In this document: piece after piece, positions 43,171 through 55,296 of the stretch
Position numbering within the stretch: position 1 is the first letter of the stretch
How the letters are laid out: each line of letters starts with the position of its first letter
Assembly: GCA_014529385.2 (NCBI GenBank)
Contig: CM043963.1
Coordinates: forward strand, 95,430,412-95,494,411
DNA: 64,000 nucleotides
Reading direction: 5' to 3'
DNA from: Adiantum capillus-veneris
Lineage: Eukaryota > Streptophyta > Polypodiopsida > Polypodiales > Pteridaceae
The notes under the pieces: generated by a model
The model's input: the letters and a program-made list of their open reading frames with translations, nothing else
The model's database searches: none
What the model was told of the DNA's origin: nothing
Translations under genes and position numbers: made by a program

Positions 43171-44817
43171 AGGCTCTATTTAATTTAGCTTTCTTTGCTT
43201 TCAAGTGTCCAAAGTCTCTAAACTCTCATGAGACTTCTATATGCCTTCATACTCCAATGGTCCATACTTGTTTTAAGTTGTGTTGCAAAACTAAAGCCAC
43301 CAATTTTCTTTGCCTATTGAGAGTCCAGGCAATGTGATATTTATGTCCGAGACAGTGAGAGTGAGTTTGCAACGTTTGCTACCTATGCTTTGCAAAAGCA
43401 AGGTGTATCAAGCAAGACATAGTGTGTTTCAACATAAGTAGATCATGAGCTACCACTTTGGGTACCAAAATAACTTGGTAGGGCCGTAATGAAGGATGTG
43501 CAAAGGGTGGAGAGGAAATTCAAATGAAAAGGAAGATCACATTTATTATGTTGTTTCAAGGCATTGAGCTCTTTGGCATTGAGCAAGCCCTTTGGACTTG
43601 CTTTCTAGCATCTTCAAGATGTGTTGCTTCCTAAAACGCTCCAAGTTTATTGAGCCTCAACCAGTATGCTCATATCATGAGCAACAATGTTCTGTAAAGC
43701 CTACCATTAGGTTATAGGTTCTTCTAATTGTGTACTTTATGGTGGAGGTTTCAGAGAGGCCCTCCACCTTTCTGATATTAGTAAAATTTTTGAGTCCATA
43801 GGCAGCCCTCACCTATATAAACTTGCCTTCCTGCTGTCGTAGGGAGCACAATCACTAGAGTGATCCTTAGGACCATTCAACACGGGGTCTTTAAGGAAGG
43901 GGAAGCGGTGAGATCCAAGGCAGGGAAGTCGGGCGTTGTTTTTGTGGAGATCTCTGTCATTTACGTAAGCAAGTAAAAGTAAACAAGGACAAATAAAGTA
44001 AACATGGACCGGCGGGCTTATGTGGGGGTCTCCAATGGGGAATTGGGCCGCGCTAGCAAGGGGGATTGCTGAAGTGGATCATGTGGAATTTTGAATCACC
44101 TGCTTGGGAAATTCAAATTGGCGGGGCAAGGTAGGGTAAGAGGGGCCATGACTTGGGTGAACCAGCAAGGACTTGAGTGCCGATGTTGCGGAACTTGAGC
44201 CTTAGGGAGATCAGGATGTTAGGGAACTTTAGCCTCACGAAGAGCAGAATGTCCATGGAGTAAGGCTTCTAGAGCAAGGGGCAAAAAGGTCTAGTGTGTA
44301 GAGATCCAATCAGAGGAGTATCAAAAGAAGGTATATTGGGTTTTTGTAAGCTCTTCTGCTATTTCCTTCTCTGTATGTTTGCAGTTGACAAATTTGCACC
44401 GAGTTTGATGCATGATCTCTAAGCTATTATGGGCACCTACATTTTGCACAAAGTATGCATGATTTTTGGCACAATGCCTGATGAGCACTTTCTAGAGGCA
44501 AATGGTGTCCTTTTATGAGTTTGGAATAGCCTTGGAGATAGCTCAACCTAGTGGAGGTAAGAGGGCCCTGTCAAAAATTATTCGAATAGCATCATAAGAG
44601 TGGTGGTTCCTCATATATGTTCATGATCAGAGTGTCGATGGACAGCTTGCATGAAAAAAGTTGAAGCTACACACACATGTCCTCCCATGATGAAAAGGCT
44701 GGAACCTAAGAAGCTTGTCATGTAAAGTTTGGGGTTTATGCACACAATCTAGGGGACTAGAAGGACATGATGCTTGTATGTGCGTAGCTATTTTACCATA
44801 AATAATAAGACATAAAT
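43171..44817. other. No gene recognised
   Basis: About 1.6 kb without a supported ORF, RNA gene or repeat. GC is slightly higher around 43850-44300. Confidence 0.5.
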
Positions 44818-46192
44818 GAACTTAAGTGTGTCTTTTCTATGGCTTTTTTTAAAGCAAATATTTCTTTGTTTATAGGACTGCTGAAACAATATAGCATCAA
44901 AAAAATTAAACCCACCAAGTCTAGCGGTAGTACACATCCGTTGAGGATTTAATTCAGAACAGTCCCCTGATTGATCTTCTACCAAAAAGTCAGTTACATA
45001 AATGGGAAACACCCCCGCTTTTCCACAGTAATTCATGCGCTAAGAAAGCAACTGGTATTTTTGCCAAGTCAAAAAAAGACCAGGAAACAATAAGGTATAG
45101 TTAGTATGCCACAAGACAATCGGCTAACCCCCAATCCAAGTACAATTTTGCACCACAGTAAGCAGTAGCGGCCATCCAGCCCTTACTATATAGACTTAGC
45201 CAACCCATATGATGGATTATACCTGTTTTTAATAGCAACGAACATTACTCCTCAGAAGTTCCATATTTTGCCAAGGCCCACCACATGGTGGTTTTAATTC
45301 CATCAGGCTGTGCGGCTGATTATGTCCCCAAAAAAAAATCGATTTTTGCTTAAGTGCCATTATATACAGTAAAAAAACAGTGAATATCGGGTATGGAAAA
45401 CCCCTTTTTTTTTAAAGAAATATGTACTTGCAGTTAAATAATGACCAGCTTCAAAAAAAACTTGTAATAGTACCATAGTAATGCTCCCAAAAGAAACCAC
45501 CTTTACCATGTAATGCCAATCAAAGCCGGCCGGACCACTGTAGTGGTCCTTACCAAGCTGAAGAACGAGGAACAGAGCCCACAAAACAGAGGTCCAATCA
45601 CTTATATCATGCCATGCTAAGTATAGCCATCCCGATATTTAACTACACCATTTGCTAAGTACATGCATTTTTATGAAACAACACTTTACCATTTAATCAA
45701 AAAAATGACAGTAACAAGATTATTGATGCTAAGCTTAGTGACCAACCTGAGTTGGCTGAGTTGTAAGCTCCATGCTTGGTGTAACAGAGATGAAAAAACA
45801 CACATTCCTCACTCTTGATGCAAGTAAAACACACGCAAAGCTAAGTGAGGAACAAAATGCGCCCTCACCTCTTTAAATAGAAGAAGGACGGCCGCCCTCA
45901 CTCATGGACAATTGTCTGCAGCGTATACTGAGTAGATCGAGCTCCCCCTAGGGAAATGTGGAAGAGTAGCCGCCCGCGATGTCAAGTGGCATAGTAGGTT
46001 AAACCCAAGCACCTCACAGCATGGTAAATGACTGTAATAAGTAATTTCTTCATGCCTTGTAACCATCATACCCTTCTAAGGGTCCTATCCCATGTTTCAA
46101 GAGTAGTAGGTCCCCTTACATAGAACCTAGAGTATCGACAAGCAAAATACACCTTAATGTGATGCTTAAAAAGGTTTCCAACAAGTGGTTGA

Positions 46193-46194
<2 letters not shown>
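44818..46194 (+). repeat. Long repeat R1, copy 1 (Penelope-like cluster)
   Basis: About 1.38 kb, matching 56002-57370 at roughly 93-95% by eye, both followed by a (TG)n tract after CAAGTGGTTGAATG. Contains CCTCACCTCTTTAAATAG at 45864-45881, a TATA-like site also present in the R2 repeats. R1 and R2 are diverged relatives over this promoter region (AAGCTAAGTGAGG ... TTTAAATAG.GAAGGA). No ORF is conserved. Confidence 0.85.
45871..45882 (+). promoter_or_regulatory. TATA-like element shared by R1 and R2 repeats
   Basis: CTTTAAATAGAA; matching sites at 47993-48004, 53853-53864 and 57048-57060. Conserved between two repeat families that are otherwise diverged, so a promoter is likely. Confidence 0.4.

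Positions 46195-46225
<31 letters not shown>
46195..46225 (+). repeat. (TG)n microsatellite
   Basis: About 15 TG units at the junction of R1 and R2. Confidence 0.95.
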
Positions 46226-46226
<1 letters not shown>

Positions 46227-48392
46227 TTGTTAAATCTTAGATAATAAGACATAATTGAATTTTTACATTCAAAAGATAGCTGGTAATGGAACAAGGGATA
46301 GATATGTACAAAAACAACTCAGTTTGTAGGAAAGAGATCCCCTTTCAGTATGCAGAAAGTAAATGAACTTCCCAAGTCATCAGTGAGTGTTCCATCCAGA
46401 GTAGGATAGCTTGCCAAAGTAAATGAACCTTCCAAGATAAGATAGAGTCCTTACCTGCATCCATCCAAACAAGACAACAATTCAGTTAGCCTTGGATGTG
46501 TTTTACAGGTATCAATGGACCATATCAGTTGTTATCCATGTCCATCTTATAAACTTTTATTATTTTAACAAGCCTAATGATATATGTTTACAAAAATGTT
46601 CTTCTTTTTCTCTTTTTCCTAAACCCAAGTTACTAGCAAAAAACATTATTCTGATTAGAAGGCCACCACCCCTTCTAATCCAAGTGTCATAGTCCCCTAT
46701 CAATATATCCTTCAAGATTAATGAAACTCAACCGAAGCTTAAACAAACTTCTATTATAGTTCAAAAAAGTAATAAGCTAGTTTATGTTTGTTTAGGTCAA
46801 ATAGAGTTAAATGTTCATCATGGTATATGGAATCTAAAACATCTTATACTATGTATATCTATTACCAGATAAATCTCTCAGCACATTAAGTGGCAAGGAG
46901 CCCTTGAAGTAACCAAATATTTGAAGAGTAGTTCAATATCCATATGCAGCCGGCAGGCCAAGCCTCCCAAAATAAAACCATAAGCTAGAACAGAGCTAGT
47001 ATCAATTATTACACAAGAAGATACTCGGCATCATATCATCCCCATGCCAATCCAGGGGTACATACTATGCAGTCAAATGTAGTCAAAAAAACAGTCCCAT
47101 AGTGTATACTTACCTTTAATAGGTACAGGTTCTTTGGTAAGAAAATGGGGTTTGTTACAAAGCATCAGGTGCAACAGCTCTTGGAATACTTATTTACAAA
47201 ATTGTATAACCGCCCAGCGAATGCGACAGAGGTAATAGACAAACTAGTTAATGAGTTTGGTACAGCAAACGTATGCAGCCGGGCCAACCAACCCCGCACA
47301 CAGGCGCACGAAGTCAAATCAGTACTCCTTATATTCGAAAAACCCAACCGATGGGTTTTACTAGGTTGTAGTATTACCAAATTACCAGTGAACCATTAAA
47401 CCATGCTTATCAATCCAATCCCAAACCATACCTGCTTTATGCAATTGCCTCATTAAAGCAAGAGAACTAGTACAGTATTGGTTAGCACCCGGGGAAATAA
47501 CCCTGTTACAGCAAGTGAATTCTAGGCTTAAGCCAGCCAAGCAAAACCCAATTTTTCCTTTTCCAATGGGTGCAAGTGACAAATTATACCGACCAACCTT
47601 AACCACATTTTCCATGCTGATAAAATAATAAACCTATCATTCATGAGTAATACATACACCAGTTGGACACAGTGTGAGAAAAGACAGTCACCAACAACTG
47701 TAAAACCCAACATGAACGCAAGCACAATACACCTGAGGTAAAACAAGCGCCACCATGCTATTGACAAGCATTTAATGTTTGCCTTACAGTGATAACAAAT
47801 AGCAGAATAATGCTTACTATAAAAAATTCCAACATAACCAGTAGCGAGGCAAGCTAGGGTAGGAAAAAAAAAACCTAAGACACCTGAGTGGTGAGCTCCA
47901 TAGCTCCTTTTGTGAAGCAAGTAGTAAGTCTTCTCAAAAAAACACGAGAGAACAACACTGGCTAAGTGAGGGGGCAGAGATGCACCCTCACCTGTTTAAA
48001 TAGTGGAAGGAGGATGGACTGCCAGTCCTCTAAGCAAGAGTAATGAGTGATTCGATCCGCCTTCCCTTATGAGTGTGTGGTAGCACCAAACGGCACGCAG
48101 ATACCCATGAATGGGGAGATCCATAGCCAGGGAGGAGAGGCCGCCTTCACGCTGTAATGAAGAAAGAGAACTTAATCACGCTCGGCACGCCAAGGGGATC
48201 TTTATTTTATATCTTAGTTTATTACTCAAGGGCTAGGCCCCATGGTCTTTACAATGTAATGGCATAATTTGAGTAGTATCACTAAAGTGACCCAGCAGAT
48301 TCGGGTCTAGATCCAAGTGGGGAGGGGGGGGTGTGGGTGGGGGTGTGTGGGGGTGGTTTGTTTTTTATAACAACAAGAATATCTATAGTACC

Positions 48393-48394
<2 letters not shown>
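46227..48394 (+). repeat. Long repeat R2, copy 1 (Penelope-like cluster)
   Basis: About 2.17 kb, nearly identical (about 98-99% by eye) to 52064-54234. Differences include a 26-bp extra stretch in copy 2 near 52165 and a G-rich TGGGTGTG expansion in copy 1 at 48318-48356. It contains a TATA-like TTTAAATAG at 47995-48003. Short frames such as 47145-47399 are identical in both copies because the DNA is, not because of visible coding constraint. By place and repetition it acts like a long terminal or tandem repeat (pLTR) of the retroelement. Confidence 0.9.

Positions 48395-48466
<72 letters not shown>
48395..48466 (+). repeat. (TG)n microsatellite at 3' end of the RT gene
   Basis: About 35 TG units; on the minus strand this is (CA)n starting about 65 bp after the RT stop codon. 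Confidence 0.95.
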
Positions 48467-48467
<1 letters not shown>

Positions 48468-48485
48468 CCGCCCTAACCCAAGCGC

Positions 48486-48533
48486 CATACACGATGGGTC
48501 GGTAGTAGGCCCATTGTGTATGGGCCTACTACC
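48486..48533 (-). other. Conserved hairpin with a competing alternative fold at the RT stop codon
   Basis: GGTAGTAGGCCCA (48501-48513), loop TTGTGTA, then the exact complement 48521-48533: a 13-bp perfect stem. The alternative stem CATACACGATGGG (48486-48498) pairs with CCCATTGTGTATG (48510-48522), with one wobble, and excludes the first. The RT stop codon (minus TAG, 48533-48531) is the first base triplet of the hairpin. Copy 2 at 54350-54402 keeps both options. Confidence 0.75.
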
Positions 48534-50090
48534 TAATTAGAGAAATGAGATTCTCTTGTTTAAAGTGTAACCCAGGACAATTATGTTGGGTGAGAGCTTG
48601 TATAATAGTGTTACAGATCTGATTTTTATTAAACCCGTTAAGGCAATACTTTTTTATTAGTAAATAAACCTCCTCCCAGGCAAGAAAACGGTTAGAGGAA
48701 GAATAGAAAATTAAGTGTAGCAGGCTGATACAAGAGCTAATAGCTACCTTGTAAAGCCTATTGCTATTCTTTTTATGAATTCAATAAGTGGTAGTTTTAG
48801 GAGATCCCTTTTCCACACAAACCTAAGATCATACCAACCAACATATGGGATATGAATGGAAATAGAGAGGTTAAGAAATTGGATAGATGTGCAGAAAGCT
48901 CCATTGGGCGTGATGGTCTCATGGAGAGAGGTAGGTTCAATTTTAAGGTAGTGAGGGTAAATCAGACAAATTTTATTGGGGAAGTCACTATTGTCGACAC
49001 TAAGTAAGTCATCCATGTATCTATAAGTATGTCTGAACTGTGAAAGCTTATTCTTGTAAGATTCCATGGTCTTGAGACACCACTTGTATTCAAAGAAAGC
49101 AAGGTAAATATTACACATAAGTGGAGAGCATGAGAACCCCATGGGGATGCCTACGCATTGGTTAAAGCAAAGACCACCTGCAACTATAGTGCAGTTACTC
49201 AGCAGCCAGGAGATGTAGGAGCAAAGCTTAGCTTCATTAAAGTGTAAGGAGTGAGATAAGTGAATCCACCTGGGTTTATTGGAAAGAGAGATGTAGAAAA
49301 GCTTCTTCTTTCTAGCATTGGAGAAAGCCAATTTAATTACCTTGGCAAGAACAGCCTTAAGGCCAAGATCCCCATCAAGGGGAATGTTTTCGTAACATTG
49401 TGTAATGTCAGCAGTCAAAATGTGGAAGATCTGCTGAGGAAGGTTAAGCGAGACCTCTCTAGAGTTTTTTGTAAGCCAAAAGGGATTATATTGAACATGC
49501 AAGAAGTCCTTGCAAATTTTCTGTTTAGTGGCACAAATAAGCTCAAATTCAGATAGTATAAGGTCAAGGCAAAAAGTAATATCCTTGGTGATATCATCAA
49601 AAATACAATTGGAGGCATCGGATATCCACCTGAACTTATGCTTATGAATTTTATAAGTTGGAAATAGCATCGATAACTTAGTGTTCATCACAGAGTAGCC
49701 AAGAAGCCCTAAGTGTTTAGCAATTTTATTGGTAACAGTTTGAATGTGTAGATTTAATATAAAAGAATTCCTTACCAGATACTCGATTACAAGCGGCCTT
49801 CCAAGCCAGGTATTTGCAAACGGTAGTGGGACAGTTAGAGCTTTTGTCAAGCCCGACAACAAACCATTTATCAGAGATCTTTTGAAAATCAAGAGTTAGC
49901 TAAGAAGTAAGCCAAGAATCATCAGATGATAACCATTTACTAGGTAGTGAAATTTTATGAAGGAAGCATTCCTTCAAAACTTCCCTTAAGTCCAGTAGGA
50001 CTATCATCTCCAGTCGGAGAGCACTGATAAGTTCAGTGAGACAACTTAGTATAGCTGATAGAGCAAGGTACGAGTTTTTGGGACGCCTAC
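48531..50090 (-). pseudogene. Reverse transcriptase, Penelope-like, copy 1
   Basis: The main frame 49892-48744 (382 aa) contains RT motifs: FPTYKIHKHKFRWISDASNC (residues 77-96; like LPKIHK..RPI), ILTADITQCYENIPL (158-172), GIPMGFSCSPLMCNIYLAFF (248-267), RYMDDLLSV (291-299, catalytic Asp pair) and IYPHYLKIEPTS (311-322). The frame continues past a stop at 48747 to SLIR and the true end at 48531. Upstream, an adjacent frame adds LSAILSCLTELISALRLEM and a KWFVVGLDKSSNCP box (compare the DKG box of Penelope-like RTs), with breaks near 49890 and 49800. The motif set fits Penelope-like elements better than LINE, LTR or telomerase RT. No GIY-YIG endonuclease is seen. Needs a phylogeny to confirm. 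Confidence 0.65.
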
Positions 50091-50091
50091 T

Positions 50092-50131
50092 ATAGTCTTT
50101 GACTTTGCCAATTGAAGGTTTGCAGGCCCAA
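50092..50131. repeat. Inverted repeat arm 1
   Basis: About 40 bp (ATAGTCTTTGACTTTGCC ... TTTGCAGGCCCAA) reappearing in reverse complement at 55297-55336 with few changes. Confidence 0.75.
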
Positions 50132-51743
50132 AAAATTACAATTACTGTTTCTATCTTTATTTATGTTTACATTGTTCCCTTTTCAGAACTGCTTACCCTA
50201 TAGAAAGACAGCTTGCATGAGCACTGATCACAACCCTAAGAATCATGCAAAGATTCTTGAACAGATTAAGATTTACCTTAAGAACCGTAAACCAAAGAAT
50301 GCCTTGGTAGTTAGAACTAGACCCTTCCTCTCTAGGAAGGCCAAAGATTGTATTACCTACTATGGTAAGTATAAGTGAACCTCACCTCACTTTTCTTGCA
50401 GACTCTTGCTCTCTCACAAGGATTGGAACTGTCCTCGGAGCCCCTCTCAGTGGCCACTTCTCTTGTTCTCAGATGTATTAGCAGCTTGGATGCTTCTCAA
50501 CTAATTTATGATTCGGCTCTTACCTCTGACAAGAAATTATATGTCTTACATATGCTATCTTTTAATAATTGGGTCAAGATTTTAGCAACTTTGGATAAAG
50601 ACTTCATGGAAGGATTAAATTTAATTTCCCACATTGCCCAGCTTCCTCTATTATCCTCACAATATCAGCAAGATCTTGCTCTATTTTCCTCCTATGGTGC
50701 TGATATGTCTAACTTTCTTAGGAAGTTATGTGGGCTAAATCCCTCTTTTGTCTGTGCACCGACCACTCCATCTATTCCACAAACAGGTGGAATCTTCTGT
50801 CGGGATAGTGCAGCCCTTGAAGCAGTTAAGGAATTTCAAAGTAATCTTTGCTCCCTCAATGACTCAAACCTCCTGGAGATGGTGCCTAAAATTTCTAAAG
50901 TTTTTCCTATCTTGCCCGTGAGACAAATTGAAATTAAATCCCTTGGGGTTGACCATCAGCTTTGGGTCCTGCCCAACAAAGCTTTCTTAGCACCTATTTT
51001 GAGTGAAACCTGGGTTAACCTTGCCAAGCTCCCTGCCTCTACTGTGGAAGATTGCAGACTCAAGATTCTTAAAGGAGGGAAATTTGGACAAAGGTGAGCT
51101 CATCAAAGCACTCTTCAATCTCAATCTCATTGACCACTCCAAGTGCCCCTTTAATACAGTCCTGTACATCCGTACCAAAGGAAAGATGGAATTTGCCAAG
51201 AGTAACCCTGATTTTTACATTGAATCCATCTGGAATGTCTTTCGTCCTTATGTAAAATGTGTCTGCATATTTCTTGACCCTAAAGCCTCTTGTGAATCCA
51301 GCATCATGTGGTTCAATCATACCATTTGGTTTATTCTTAACCATCTGGACTTACTTTTCCCGGAGAAACCTGTGGATTTTCATCTCTCCCTCATTTTCTC
51401 TTGCTTAGGTGGCCAAGCTAAGCAAATTGTAATTGCACAGATTGCCTTCAACATCTTCCGTGGACTACTGCTTGATATCTTGAAGGAGTTGAAATCTGAT
51501 GAACCTGGCATTTACTTAACTACTTATGCTAACTTTAAAGGTGCTAAGCTCATCACTAGTCTTCTTAAACCTTGTATTGATGTGGATGACTGCCCTGCTC
51601 TCAAAAGGGCTAACTCTTTGATCACCCCCAACTCCTTCACTTCCTTCCTAACACCTAGTTCATCCTCTAACCGAGGAAGAGTTCGTAGCTTTACAAGAGG
51701 AAGAGGCAGGTCTCCCCCCATCAGCAACTTCCCTGGATTTTAA
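50112..51743 (+). pseudogene. Unknown ORF head-to-head with the RT, Arg-rich C-terminus
   Basis: Three overlapping frames: 50112-50378 (basic, KNRKPKNALVVRTRPFLSRK), 50375-51097 (240 aa, helical, Leu/Ser-rich, VLPNKAFLAPILSETWVNL) and 51003-51743 (246 aa, LFNLNLIDHSKCPFNTVLYI, ending RGRVRSFTRGRGRSPP). Frame changes near 50370 and 51060 break what looks like one protein of about 530 aa. I do not recognise it. The RGR-rich end suggests RNA binding, so an ORF1/Gag-like partner of the RT is a guess. The opposite strand and about 20 bp to the RT N-terminal region imply a shared bidirectional start region, or two unrelated pieces joined. Confidence 0.5.
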
Positions 51744-51920
51744 ACCTTGGTTATATTGCAGGTTGCTACAAGCCCTAGCGGAAGAAGAACTCGCAACAAA
51801 GTGGATCTGGATAATGGTTTCATCTACATACATTGTCTCTTTCACTATGTACTCCTAGATTGGATTCAACCAAAAAATCTTTTTTGTGAGTGAGCAGGGG
51901 ACTAGAAAAAGATTCTAAAA

Positions 51921-52063
51921 GGGACCACCTAACACCAGTCAACCGGTCAAGGGATTACAGACTGTGGGTCCAACTTAGAACTCAATTTCGAAGAAAATTT
52001 CCAAAGCCAGCATCCCGATTTCTCTTGGAAATAAAAACCTTATGTATAGGATGTGTGTGTAGC
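51921..52063 (+). repeat. Direct repeat preceding R2 copy 2
   Basis: About 143 bp similar to 55375-55523 (CCACCTAACACC, AGACTGTGGGTCC, AAACCTTATGT.TAGGA.GTGTGTGTA). In both places R2-like sequence follows, so it marks the end of one unit and the start of the next. Confidence 0.75.
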
Positions 52064-54230
52064 TGTTAAATCTTAGATAATAAAACATAATTGAATTTTT
52101 ACATTCAAAAGACAGCTGGCAATGGAACAAGGAATAGATATGTAAAAAAACAACTCAGTATTAGGATCATTTAAGTACAATGTTTGTAGGAAAGAGATCC
52201 CCTTTCAGTATGCAGAAATTATATGAACTTCCCAAGTCATTAGTGAGTGTTCCATCCAGAGTATGATAGCTTGCCAAAGTAAAAGAACCTTCCAAGATAA
52301 GATAGAGTCCTTACCTCCATCCATCCAAACAAGACAACAATTCAGTTAGCCTTGGATGTGTTTTACAGGTATCAATGGACCATATCAGTTGTTATCCATG
52401 TCCATCTTATAAACTTTTATTATTTTAACAAGCCTAGTGATATATGTTTACAAAAATGTTCTTCTTTTTCTCTTTTTCCTAAACCCAAGTTACTAGCAAA
52501 AAACATTATTCTGATTAGAAGGCCACCACCCCTTCTAATCCAAGTGTCATAGTCCCCTATCAATATATCCTTCAAGATTAATGAAACTCAACCGAAGCTT
52601 AAACAAACTTCTATTATAGTTCAAAAAAGTAATAAGCTAGTTTATGTTTGTTTAGGTCAAATAGAGTTAAATGTTCATCATGGTATATGGAATCTAAAAC
52701 ATCTTATACTATGTATATCTATTACCAGATAAATCTCTCAGCACATTAAGTGGCAAGGAGCCCTTGAAGTAACCAAATATTTGAAGAGTAGTTCAATATC
52801 CATATGCAGCCGGCAGGCCAAGCCTCCCAAAATAAAACCATAAGCTAGAACAGAGCTAGTATCAATTATTACACAAGAAGATACTCGGCATCATATCATC
52901 CCCATGCCAATCCAGGGGTACATACTATGCAGTCAAATGTAGTCAAAAAAACAGTCCCATAGTGTATACTTACCTTTAATAGGTACAGGTTCTTTGGTAA
53001 GAAAATGGGGTTTGTTACAAAGCATCAGGTGCAACAGCTCTTGGAATACTTATTTACAAAATTGTATAACCGCCCAGCGAATGCGACAGAGGTAATAGAC
53101 AAACTAGTTAATGAGTTTGGTACAGCAAACGTATGCAGCCGGGCCAACCAACCCCGCACACAGGCGCACGAAGTCAAATCAGTACTCCTTATATTCGAAA
53201 AACCCAACCGATGGGTTTTACCAGGTTGTAGTATTACCAAATTACCAGTGAACCATTAAACCATGCTTATCAATCCAATCCCAAACCATACCTGCTTTAT
53301 GCAATTGCCTCATTAAAGCAAGAGAACTAGTACAGTATTGGTTAGCACCCGGGGAAATAACCCTGTTACAGCAAGTGAATTCTAGGCTTAAGCCAGCCAA
53401 GCAAAACCCAATTTTTCCTTTTCCAATGGGTGCAAGTGACAAATTATACCGACCAACCTTAACCACATTTTCCATGCTGATAAAATAATAAACCTATCAT
53501 TCATGAGTAATACATACACCAGTTGGACACAGTGTGAGAAAAGACAGTCACCAACAACTGTAAAACCCAACATGAACGCAAGCACAATACACCTGAGGTA
53601 AAACAAGCGCCACCATGCTATTGACAAGCATTTAATGTTTGCCTTACAGTGATAACAAATAGCAGAATAATGCTTACTATAAAAAATTCCAACATAACCA
53701 GTAGCGAGGCAAGCTAGGGTAGGAAAAAAAAAACCTAAGACACCTGAGTGGTGAGCTCCATAGCTCCTTTTGTGAAGCAAGTAGTAAGTCTTCTCAAAAA
53801 AACACGAGAGAACAACACTGGCTAAGTGAGGGGGCAGAGATGCACCCTCACCTGTTTAAATAGTGGAAGGAGGATGGACTGCCAGTCCTCTAAGCAAGAG
53901 TAATGAGTGATTCGATCCGCCTTCCCTTATGAGTGTGTGGTAGCACCAAACGGCACGCAGATACCCATGAATGGGGAGATCCATAGCCAGGGAGGAGAGG
54001 CCGCCTTCACGTTGTAATGAAGAAAGAGAACTTTATCACGCTCGACACACCAAGGGGATCTTTATTTTATATCTTAGTTTATTACTCAAGGGCTAGGCCC
54101 CATGGTCTTCACAAGGTAATGTCATATTTTGAGTAGTATCACTAAAGTGGCCCAGCACATTCCATGCTAGATCCATGTGGGGAGGGGGGGGGGTTTGTTT
54201 TTTATAACAACAAGAATATCTATAGTACCA
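52064..54230 (+). repeat. Long repeat R2, copy 2
   Basis: Near-identical to 46227-48394, offset 5860 bp over most of its length. The high identity shows a recent duplication or an unprocessed tandem insertion. Confidence 0.9.
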
Positions 54231-54336
<106 letters not shown>

Positions 54337-54349
54337 CCGCCCTGTCCCA

Positions 54350-54402
54350 TGCACCATACACAATGGGTCGATAGTAGGCCCATTGTGAATGGGCCTACTA
54401 CC
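54350..54402 (-). other. Hairpin at stop codon of RT copy 2
   Basis: Stem TAGTAGGCCCA (54372-54382) with TGGGCCTACTA (54390-54400), loop TTGTGAA. The alternative pairing CATACACAATGGG with CCCATTGTGAATG has one mismatch. Same position as in copy 1. Confidence 0.7.
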
Positions 54403-55085
54403 TTATTAAAGAGATGAGATTGTCAAGGTTAAAATGTAATTCAAGCCAGTCATGTCGAGTAAGTGATAGTAGAATTTTATCAATAATGTCATATCTATTG
54501 AAGCCATTAAGGCAGTACTTTTTTATAAGTGTCTTAATATCTTCCCAAGCAAGGAGGTAGTTAGAAGAGGAGTAGACAATTAGATACAGTAGGCTTATAC
54601 AAGTGCTAAGAGATGCTTTCTGGGTCCTATTACTATTCCTTTTAATGAACTCAAAAGGAGGAAGTTCCAAAAGATCTCTCTTCCATATAAATTTTCGGTC
54701 ATACCCTCCAACACAGGGTATATGAAGCAAAATAGAGAAGTTAAGGAATTGTACTAAAGTGCAAAAAAGTCCATTGGGTGTTGTGAACCCATTTATAGAA
54801 GTTGGTTTCAAGTTAAGTTTTACAAATAAGAGTGGGATAATTAGAGCTTTTATCTAGACCAACAATGAACCATATCTTTGATATTTTTTGAAACTCATAT
54901 GCGAGTTGTGGTGTTAGCCAAGAGTTTCTGTAGATAACCATTTCCTAGGTATTTGTGAGATTTTTTGAAAAAAGCATTCTTCCACTACTCTGGTTAAGTC
55001 CAGTAGGACTGTCTTCTCCAGTCGGAGAGAACTGGCAAGGTCAGTTAAGCAGCTAATTAAAGCTAATAGAGAAAGCTAAGGTTTT
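54398..55085 (-). pseudogene. Penelope-like RT copy 2, catalytic core deleted
   Basis: Frame 54811-54398 (137 aa) equals the RT C-terminal part (LFCTLVQFLNFSILLHIPCV; KFIWKRDLLELPPFEF; SLTRHDWLELHF, ending SLIR). Immediately upstream (54815-55085) the N-terminal part is recognisable (SCLTDLASSLRLEKTVLLDL; KIWFIVGLDKSSNYPTLI). The segment with all catalytic motifs, about 860 bp in copy 1, is missing at about 54812. The C-terminus is in better shape than in copy 1, where a stop interrupts it. Confidence 0.7.
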
Positions 55086-55296
55086 TTTGGAAAGATAGGT
55101 ATGTGGTTAAGCCTTTTAGCCAAGATTTTTGGACTTTGTTATTTTCAATGATGGTAAGATCACAAGTACAAACATGCATACCATATGTATCAAAGTCTTT
55201 ACAAAATGTGATAAAGTGATTGCAGATGCATTCAGGGACTGAGTAATGTCAAAGAAAATGAAAGGAAATATATAAACATAGAATTAGTCTTGTGGA
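55086..55296. other. Spacer, nothing recognised
   Basis: No ORF or repeat match found between RT copy 2 and the inverted repeat arm. Confidence 0.4.

Noticed and set aside
44788-45584. Minus-strand ORFs in R1 (82 and 74 aa)
   Set aside because: Not conserved as frames in the second R1 copy and without known motifs.
46365-46400. Hammerhead ribozyme core (CTGATGA on the minus strand) in R2, since Penelope-like elements can carry such ribozymes
   Set aside because: The GAAA half of the core is not at the required place, and the second R2 copy has CTAATGA.
47145-47399. An 84-aa ORF repeated in both R2 copies
   Set aside because: The DNA as a whole is nearly identical, so ORF retention is no evidence of coding; no domain or supportive context.
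48307-48540. ORFs encoding poly-(Val-Cys) or poly-(Thr-His) at the TG tracts (also 54093-54417 and 57433-57654)
   Set aside because: Pure microsatellite translation.
50365-50402. A 37-nt intron with GTAAGT and TTTTCTTGCAG between two frames
   Set aside because: Too short for plant splicing, and removal leads into a frame that soon stops.
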